Shown here piece by piece: positions 58,856 through 64,000 of a stretch of DNA of 64,000 nt. Where the stretch lies: the NCBI GenBank assembly GCA_014727915.1, contig WJMO01000006.1, forward strand, positions 1 through 64,000, read 5' to 3'. The notes beneath the pieces were generated by a model. The model saw only the letters and a list, made by a program, of their open reading frames with translations, was not told the origin of the DNA and did not search any database. The position numbers and the translations under genes are program-made. This stretch comes from Candidatus Altarchaeales archaeon (GTDB lineage Archaea; Altiarchaeota; Altiarchaeia; IMC4; SCGC-AAA252-I15). How positions within the stretch are numbered: position 1 is the stretch's first letter; every line of letters begins with the position of its first letter.

Positions 58856-60201
58856 GGCAGACGCTCGTCGAACCTGCCACGCCTCAAAACCACGGTCAAG
58901 CACCTCTCAGAACCGCCTGCGCAAACGTACTCCTCAAAGCCGTCCACTGGCCTGACCGAGTAACCCAGCTTCCCGTATACGTCATGGGCTGCCATGTCAA
59001 GTGTCCTGAGAGAGTAGGTTGGCGTCCAGACGTTCCTCACATGAGCTCCATCGCCTCCTATGTAGTTCTCCTGCAGGACGTTGTTGTAGGTTACGGCCAT
59101 GTTGGTCTGCCCTCTCTCCGGCAGGGGCAGGTAGGGTATCCACCGGACGTCATGCCCACGCTCGCGCATCATATCAGGGTAGTCTTCTATCATCCCATGC
59201 AGTCCAGGCACACCCTCCACCAGGTCAGCCCAGTAGTCGACTGACATCGCCTCCCTATCATCCGCCTTTACCTGGGGCATTATGTGGAATGAGAAGTACT
59301 GCTTCTCGCTCTTCGGCAGGGACCTAAGCAAGCGGGCGCCCCATAGCGGGTTGCCCACAACTAGGATGTTGTCCCTGGGTTCCCCGTCGACATACGTCGG
59401 ACCCAGCGGCGTCGCCCACATGTCGATGTGCTCAGGGTACAAAGACCTCACATCGCCTGAATCGCGTTCAGGATAGGGCGGTTCGATTATCTCGACGGGT
59501 TTGCCGGCGGCGGCCGACATCCGCTCGACAGCGTTTTCGGGGGTGACATCCATGAGCCCGACAATGTCGGGCGAGCACAGCACCTTCTTGTCGGTGGCGA
59601 CCGCGAAACCCCCCGGACTCAGAAGGCTATACTCGTCCATCAGCCTGAAGAACCTGCCATCATCGTTGATGACCCTCCGGACGAAACGCGGGCTGGATAG
59701 CGTCGTTGGCACACCAGCAGTATGTGACCCGCTCTGATACATCGTCAGAAGGTCCCTCATCCACTCATGGTGTGTAGGGTTGGCTGCGCCCTCGGTAGAG
59801 GTTATTGTGACCGGCCTGTCAGCCAATCCAACGTCATGCAATTCCTGCCTCAACCCCTTAGCCTCCGCATCGTCATAAGCCAGTATCTTGAACCTCACAG
59901 ACGGCCCCATCTGACCCATCAGGGAGAATATCACCCGCTTGGTATCATGGTCGTGGTTCACCATGCACACCTCCGCTATCCTACCGTGTGTGTCGCTCAT
60001 CATGCGAAAGCCCTTTGAGTCCAGTTCAAAGGGGAGCACAAGCTGGTTTTGGGACGGGCGGGCGACCCTGTGGCGCGTGTCATCCGACATGGAGTCATCA
60101 ACGGCGGGCCTGCCGTGGCAGAGGGCATCATCGACAGCAGGCCTCCCGGAGCATGCCATGGAGCGAACAGCCTTCGTCCTTTTGGTCCTGTCCACGGCCA
60201 T
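58852..60201 (-). CDS. Pentein-fold guanidino-modifying enzyme (deiminase or amidinotransferase-like)
   Basis: This 449-residue protein has a C-terminal part that fits the guanidino-group modifying superfamily (arginine and agmatine deiminases, amidinotransferases). The catalytic His and Asp are in YPEHIDMWATPLG (H-I-D form). An LGYSVRPVDGFEEYV strand leads to A-G-G-S-E-R-C-L-T, with the nucleophilic Cys in the expected G-G-x-x-x-C-x-T setting. The exact substrate is unknown. Residues 19-37 contain an imperfect tandem repeat (GRPAVDDALCH then GRPAVDDSM), also visible in the DNA. A minus-strand TTATATCG 26 bases before the ATG supports this start over the ATG at 60090. Confidence 0.6.
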   Translation of the reverse strand: MAVDRTKRTKAVRSMACSGRPAVDDALCHGRPAVDDSMSDDTRHRVARPSQNQLVLPFELDSKGFRMMSDTHGRIAEVCMVNHDHDTKRVIFSLMGQMGPSVRFKILAYDDAEAKGLRQELHDVGLADRPVTITSTEGAANPTHHEWMRDLLTMYQSGSHTAGVPTTLSSPRFVRRVINDDGRFFRLMDEYSLLSPGGFAVATDKKVLCSPDIVGLMDVTPENAVERMSAAAGKPVEIIEPPYPERDSGDVRSLYPEHIDMWATPLGPTYVDGEPRDNILVVGNPLWGARLLRSLPKSEKQYFSFHIMPQVKADDREAMSVDYWADLVEGVPGLHGMIEDYPDMMRERGHDVRWIPYLPLPERGQTNMAVTYNNVLQENYIGGDGAHVRNVWTPTYSLRTLDMAAHDVYGKLGYSVRPVDGFEEYVCAGGSERCLTVVLRRGRFDERLP

Positions 60202-60273
60202 GTTAAGGATTAGGAGCAGTGACGATATAAGCTTCCTGAAGGTTTTTTTACTGCTAACGTAAATGTTAAGAGG

Positions 60274-61083
60274 GTGAAGCTGATACTATACTCCCAGGAG
60301 GACCTGGCAGGCTCGAACATAGCGCGCATCCTCGTCAACAGCCACGGGTTCTCAGAGTCCGGGGAATACTATTACGGCTCTCCCATACACAAGAAGAAGG
60401 ATGTGCTGTTGATAGGCACCCACACTTCCGTCCGGGACCTGGTTGAAATACCCTTCGACCCTGAAGTCTGCCTGGTCGCGTCCAGGCACAGGTCCGACAG
60501 CGGGAAGCCCACGCTCACATGCCATGCCACGGGAAACTATGGGAGGGCAGACCTTGGAGGGAGGGAGAACACTCTGCAGTTGACCCACGCCCACTACCTC
60601 AGGGAGGCCCTGCTCATGCTGAAGGATAGGAAGAGGGAATACGATCTCGGATACGACGTCACATTGGAGGTTACACACCACGGCCCCACCGGGCTTCCCT
60701 TCCCGCTCCTGTTCGTGGAGGTGGGCAGCTCCGCCGTGGAATGGAGCAGCCTCGAAGCATGCAACGCCGTGTCAGAGACCATATACGACCTCATGTTCAG
60801 CAGCTTCGAGGCCAAGACCCCGGCAATAGGGTTTGGAGGCCCACATTACGCTCCGAACTTCACATTAGCAACCAGGAAATACGCGATAGGCCACATAATG
60901 CCCAAGCACGCAATGGAATCCCTGACCAAGACCATGGTGGAGGAGATGATAGAGAAGACCCTGCCTAGGGCGGAGCTTGCCATAATAGACTGGAAGGGTT
61001 TGAGGAGCAAGGAGAGGAACAGGCTCGTTGAGCTTCTGGACGAGCTGGGGGTCAGCTGGATAAAAACGAGCGATGCAAAGTGA
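60274..61083 (+). CDS. dtdA: D-aminoacyl-tRNA deacylase (archaeal DTD2)
   Basis: This 269-residue enzyme frees tRNA from D-amino acids. Family elements are LILYSQEDLAGSNIAR at the N-terminus, ASRHRSDSGKPTLTCHATGN, EVTHHGPTGLPFPLLFVEVGSS and IGFGGPHYAPNFT, with many conserved His. It is found in archaea and plants. The start is GTG at 60274. The stop overlaps the GTG start of the PLD-like gene. Confidence 0.93.
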   Translation: MKLILYSQEDLAGSNIARILVNSHGFSESGEYYYGSPIHKKKDVLLIGTHTSVRDLVEIPFDPEVCLVASRHRSDSGKPTLTCHATGNYGRADLGGRENTLQLTHAHYLREALLMLKDRKREYDLGYDVTLEVTHHGPTGLPFPLLFVEVGSSAVEWSSLEACNAVSETIYDLMFSSFEAKTPAIGFGGPHYAPNFTLATRKYAIGHIMPKHAMESLTKTMVEEMIEKTLPRAELAIIDWKGLRSKERNRLVELLDELGVSWIKTSDAK

Positions 61084-61649
61084 AAGGGCGCGCTGGATTC
61101 AAAACGGGAGCCCTCGCGGGGGTCATCATAGGCGTGTTGTTGGGTGTTTTGACGTATCAGGCAGGCGTCGGTTACGCGTGCCCCTCGAGGAACTGCGTCG
61201 GCTCGGCCGAGGTCACGCCCGTGGCCGACAGGGAGTACTTCCAGGCTGCAAGGGATGTGCTGGCCGGCGCGGAGGAGACCATACACATAGTCTCCTTCGA
61301 GGTGAAATACTACAGGTCATACCCGGATAGCCTGCAGAACCAGCTGGTCCGGGAGCTCATATACGCCCGGGAGAGGGGCGTGGAAGTAAGGGTTATCGTG
61401 GACGAGTTCAGCGAAAGCGACAACGCCTACGACCTGCTGAAGGCCAATGGAGTGGATATCAGGCATGACGGGAAGGAGACCACAACCCATTGCAAGCTGA
61501 TAATTGTAGACGGGAAGGTGGTTTTGCTGGGCTCCACCAACCTGAGCTACTACGGTTTGGAGAAGAACCACGAGGCGAACGTGAAGATAGTCGACAGGAG
61601 AACCGCGGAATACTATGAGGAATACTTCAGACAACTGTGGGGGGAATAG
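61080..61649 (+). CDS. Membrane-anchored phospholipase D-like protein
   Basis: This 189-residue protein has an N-terminal membrane helix or signal anchor (about 10-29) and one PLD domain with the HKD motif THCKLIIVDGKVVLLGSTN and the downstream NHEANVKIVD. One HKD motif means it probably works as a dimer, as in Nuc-type endonucleases. It could cleave nucleic acid or phospholipid outside the cell. It overlaps dtdA (GTGA), with a GTG start. Confidence 0.8.
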   Translation: MKGRAGFKTGALAGVIIGVLLGVLTYQAGVGYACPSRNCVGSAEVTPVADREYFQAARDVLAGAEETIHIVSFEVKYYRSYPDSLQNQLVRELIYARERGVEVRVIVDEFSESDNAYDLLKANGVDIRHDGKETTTHCKLIIVDGKVVLLGSTNLSYYGLEKNHEANVKIVDRRTAEYYEEYFRQLWGE

Positions 61650-61654
61650 CAGGG

Positions 61655-63202
61655 TTAGCAGACCTTGTACTCGGCTGCCGTGAACACCGGGCCTTTAACG
61701 CTTATCCTCTTGTTGTTGGATTCTATGAACCTCCGCGCCTTTGACGAAACTCTGATGTTAACGTCCGAGGGGCCCTTTGCCATCTTGGCCTGTATGAAGC
61801 CCATTGTCTCGCCCGCTTGTACCTGGTTCTCTATCTCATATGCGATGTAGGCTGCGACGGCATCTAGGAATGTGAAATCCGCCTTAACCCCCTTCTCTAC
61901 CACTTCGCTCACGTCCGCCTTCAGTTTACTGGTGTCCTCTGGCAGGCCGTAGACGCTGCCGTCGTGCACGTAAAGCCTGTTCAAGGCGGCGGGACCGAGT
62001 AGCATGCTGTTCTCCTCGCGTTCGACCGCGTTCACCACCACCTTCTTCCCGGATATCATGCCCTCAAAGGCCTTATGCGAGCAGGGGGACTTGTCGGTCG
62101 CATATTCCGTGTAGGTCTTCTTCAGCGACTCGGCCAGTGACCTGCCTGCCTCGGTAGCAGGGGAAGCTGATATGGATATCTCGCCCGCGAGTTCCCTGTC
62201 CGACAGATGGACTGTGCTGTAGAACTGGGGGTAGAGCAGCTCGCGTATGTCGCTGACCTTGTCCTTGACCATGAGTATGCGCTCCAGGCCGAAGCCCAGG
62301 TTGAACACGTTGTATTCTATGTCGTATTGGGCGAGGGATACGGGGGAGTACATGCCTATGTCCGCGACCTCTATGTCGCCGGAGTAGACCTCGTATTCCG
62401 TGTCAGGGGCGTAGTAGTTTGAGGTGGCCTTCTTCAGCTCGAACCGGACGTCCCCGAAGTCCAGGGTGTTCAGTATCTTCTTGGTCATGTCCATGCCGGA
62501 CTGCAAGCTTATGTCCTCGTCCATTATAACGCAGCTGCCACCATAGTGGGCTCTGAGATGTGATGAATCGACCTTCTGCTCCCTCCTGAACCTCAACCCG
62601 ACGCTGAACAGCTTCAACGGCATATCGTCCTGCATGGCAGACAATGTGGGGAACCATGCGGCGGTCATGTGGGACCTGAGGGTAGTCTTGCCGCATACGG
62701 GTTTGATGTTCTTGAACTCCGGGAACAGGTCGAGTATCTTGGCGGCCTGGTCGGTGGTCAGCTTGAACCTCCGGACCATCTCCTCCAGAACGTCGTCTCC
62801 CTCTATGCTGCCCTCACGGTATTCCCTGAACAATGCCTTCAAGCCGTCGGGTTTGACTTCCGCTATCGAGCTGACCTCGGATATCTTGTCCTTCCCCAGG
62901 CCTATGTCCGGGCGGGTCAGGCCTCCCAGGTAGTAGCAGCGGTCGAGTATGACGGGAGCTTCAGGACCGTACTGCCTGTAGACGTCCTCCTCAGGTATGA
63001 AAAGCTGGTTCTCTACCTCGTCGAATCCAAGGTCCAAGAAGGCCTTCCGCACCTTCTGGGCGAGTTCGTGAAGTGGATGGGCTCTGCCCTTGCCTGACGT
63101 GTAATCGCCTCCCTTGGAGGGTATGAGAGCTGCTGTCTCAAGCCATGCTCTGCGGTAGTCTTCCTTGGCCTGGGCCCTTATCTTCCTGGGGTCGAGTTTC
63201 AT
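61655..63202 (-). CDS. sepS: O-phosphoseryl-tRNA(Cys) synthetase SepRS
   Basis: This 515-residue class II synthetase charges tRNA-Cys with phosphoserine, which SepCysS later turns into Cys-tRNA. It has the SepRS start KLDPRKIRAQAKEDYRRAW, FLDLGFDEVENQLF, YGPEAPVILDRCYYLGGLTRPD (split at RCYY), TLRSHMTAAWFPTLSAM, the motif 2 region RFRREQKVDSSHLRAHYGGS, and NLGFGLERILM as motif 3. PheRS alpha was considered, but these motifs and the absence of a PheRS beta gene point to SepRS. No SepCysS gene is in the window. The ATG at 63202 starts the conserved part, five bases after the preceding gene's stop. Confidence 0.9.
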   Translation of the reverse strand: MKLDPRKIRAQAKEDYRRAWLETAALIPSKGGDYTSGKGRAHPLHELAQKVRKAFLDLGFDEVENQLFIPEEDVYRQYGPEAPVILDRCYYLGGLTRPDIGLGKDKISEVSSIAEVKPDGLKALFREYREGSIEGDDVLEEMVRRFKLTTDQAAKILDLFPEFKNIKPVCGKTTLRSHMTAAWFPTLSAMQDDMPLKLFSVGLRFRREQKVDSSHLRAHYGGSCVIMDEDISLQSGMDMTKKILNTLDFGDVRFELKKATSNYYAPDTEYEVYSGDIEVADIGMYSPVSLAQYDIEYNVFNLGFGLERILMVKDKVSDIRELLYPQFYSTVHLSDRELAGEISISASPATEAGRSLAESLKKTYTEYATDKSPCSHKAFEGMISGKKVVVNAVEREENSMLLGPAALNRLYVHDGSVYGLPEDTSKLKADVSEVVEKGVKADFTFLDAVAAYIAYEIENQVQAGETMGFIQAKMAKGPSDVNIRVSSKARRFIESNNKRISVKGPVFTAAEYKVC

Positions 63203-63207
63203 TTCAG

Positions 63208-63558
63208 CTAGCACCATACGCCCGGGTCGCATTGGAAGTCCCCGCATCCGCTGGGACCGGCGCACAAAGCAGAGGAGGAGGTGTCACAGTATAGGCGAAG
63301 AAGGCTGCAAGCCGCCCTCACCAGTATCAGGCCTATCAGCACGTAGATCATGCCCTTCTTAGCGTCCGCCCTCTCGTTGGGGCTGTCTGCGATTATCCAT
63401 TTTATCCCTAGTATTACCAGCATGATCCAACCCAGCGCGTAGGCGACGGATTTCATGGAGGTTATCCATGCGACTATGTCGGAGGTGGCCGCGGACGCCG
63501 ACAGGGAGGCTATGTTAACCATGAAGAAGAAAATCGATATCCTGGAAATGCGCTTCAT
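63208..63558 (-). CDS. Small VirB2/TrbC-like membrane protein
   Basis: This 116-residue protein has a signal peptide (about 1-24) and two membrane helices (about 36-57 and 70-90) around the loop ADSPNERADAKKG. A Cys-rich tail (LYCDTSS...CAGPSGCGDFQCDPGVWC) follows. It shares layout and motif pattern with the protein at 888-1385. VirB2/TrbC-type pilin-like architecture. CTTTTATTC on the minus strand about 30 bases upstream is its likely TATA box. sepS follows after five bases, an odd pairing that may be chance. Confidence 0.62.
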   Translation of the reverse strand: MKRISRISIFFFMVNIASLSASAATSDIVAWITSMKSVAYALGWIMLVILGIKWIIADSPNERADAKKGMIYVLIGLILVRAACSLLRLYCDTSSSALCAGPSGCGDFQCDPGVWC

Positions 63559-63591
63559 TTTGTGAAATATAGGTCCTGGGAGAATAAAAGC

Positions 63592-64000
63592 CTAGGTAGT
63601 GCAATGGCTCCTGCAGTAGTCTGCGAAAGGCGCCACTGGGGCGCTGTCATCCTTGTAGTCGCAGCCGGTGCCGAAGGTGGTCGGACAGCAGTTGTTGTTC
63701 GGCCCGGCGTCGTCTATGCATATGCAATACCTTATCACAGAGCCGGTGTACCAGTAGAATGCCCGGCAGTGGGTGAGGTAGTAGGATATTGGCGGCAGTC
63801 CGTTCACCCATACGTCGCAGCCCCCATGCCTGCAGCACTGCCACGGGTCCATTGTGGTGCAGGTGGTCGAGGAGGTGAGGGTGGTTGTTGTTACAGTGGT
63901 CGTAGTTGGAGCATTGCACCCTGGGAAGCAGTACATCGCGTAGTCGCAGTTGATTCCCGGAACCGCTGTCTGGACGTTGTCGCAGTATAGCTGCAGCATC
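63592..64000 (-). CDS. Cys-rich secreted protein, N-terminus outside the window
   Basis: The frame is open to the window edge, so the start lies beyond it. The visible 136 residues contain about 20 Cys and a Thr-rich linker (TTTTVTTTTLTSSTTCTTM), which is typical of archaeal surface proteins. No enzyme family is recognised. It precedes the VirB2/TrbC-like gene on the same strand. Confidence 0.55.
   Translation of the reverse strand, partial: MLQLYCDNVQTAVPGINCDYAMYCFPGCNAPTTTTVTTTTLTSSTTCTTMDPWQCCRHGGCDVWVNGLPPISYYLTHCRAFYWYTGSVIRYCICIDDAGPNNNCCPTTFGTGCDYKDDSAPVAPFADYCRSHCTT

Noticed and set aside
61655-63202. Phenylalanyl-tRNA synthetase alpha subunit
   Set aside because: PheRS alpha and SepRS are related, but the N-terminus, TLRSHMTAAWF and the motif 2 region match SepRS, and no PheRS beta gene is adjacent.

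Overview
The window is archaeal chromosomal DNA. It carries both subunits of the archaeal family D DNA polymerase, transcription factor E, the Pop5/Rnp2 subunit of RNase P, prefoldin alpha, the archaeal D-aminoacyl-tRNA deacylase DTD2, an archaeal ThrRS with the DTD-like editing domain, and SepRS (O-phosphoseryl-tRNA synthetase). Many genes have a TATA-like box 24-31 bases before the start codon and no leader. SepRS is known mainly from methanogens, Archaeoglobus and some uncultivated archaeal lineages. The sequence alone does not fix the lineage; a DPANN, Altiarchaeota-like or deep euryarchaeal origin is possible. A bacterial-type GrpE-DnaK-DnaJ set is present.

Layout. 1-1.4 kb: end of a secreted protein gene, tRNA-Val and a VirB2/TrbC-like small membrane protein. 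1.4-5.1 kb: grpE-dnaK-dnaJ. 5.1-16.3 kb: a visibly AT-richer island with a membrane-anchored protein, a UbiA-type prenyltransferase, a B12-type radical SAM protein, four consecutive radical SAM paralogs built like tetraether lipid synthase (Tes), and a large GT-C glycosyltransferase. 16.3-19.0 kb: methyltransferase, second GT-C protein and a paralog of the membrane-anchored protein that opens the island. 19.1-25.2 kb: sugar metabolism (PfkB-type kinase, class I FBPase, probable PPi-dependent phosphofructokinase, aminotransferase, class II FBP aldolase, one unknown). 25-31 kb: lipoprotein, acyltransferase-like membrane protein, radical SAM/DUF4130 DNA-metabolism pair, YjbQ, GT-C protein, a candidate structured RNA and tRNA-Ile. 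31.5-38.7 kb: tfe, rnp2, lipoprotein, two metal-dependent hydrolases, pyrF-pyrK-pyrD. 38.7-44.4 kb: serA and the two PolD subunits. 44.4-50.3 kb: MTA phosphorylase and 5'-deoxyadenosine/MTA deaminase, GT-C, GT2, HPRT. 50-53.7 kb: unknown proteins, nitroreductase, winged-helix regulator with a palindromic operator candidate, and two identical strong hairpins. 53.7-64 kb: ftsY-pfdA-rpiA, thrS, GNAT, SprT-like, a pentein-fold guanidino enzyme, dtdA, a PLD-like protein, sepS, and a second VirB2/TrbC-like and Cys-rich secreted pair cut by the window end.

The most unusual part is 5.8-13.9 kb. Four divergent Tes-like radical SAM proteins stand beside a B12-type radical SAM enzyme and a UbiA prenyltransferase with a degenerate first Asp motif. 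These families act on isoprenoid or lipid substrates in characterised cases, so I infer a membrane-lipid or isoprenoid modification locus that may be undescribed. Six radical SAM proteins in the window would release 5'-deoxyadenosine, and the mtnP/dadD pair at 45-47 kb is the known type of salvage route for it.
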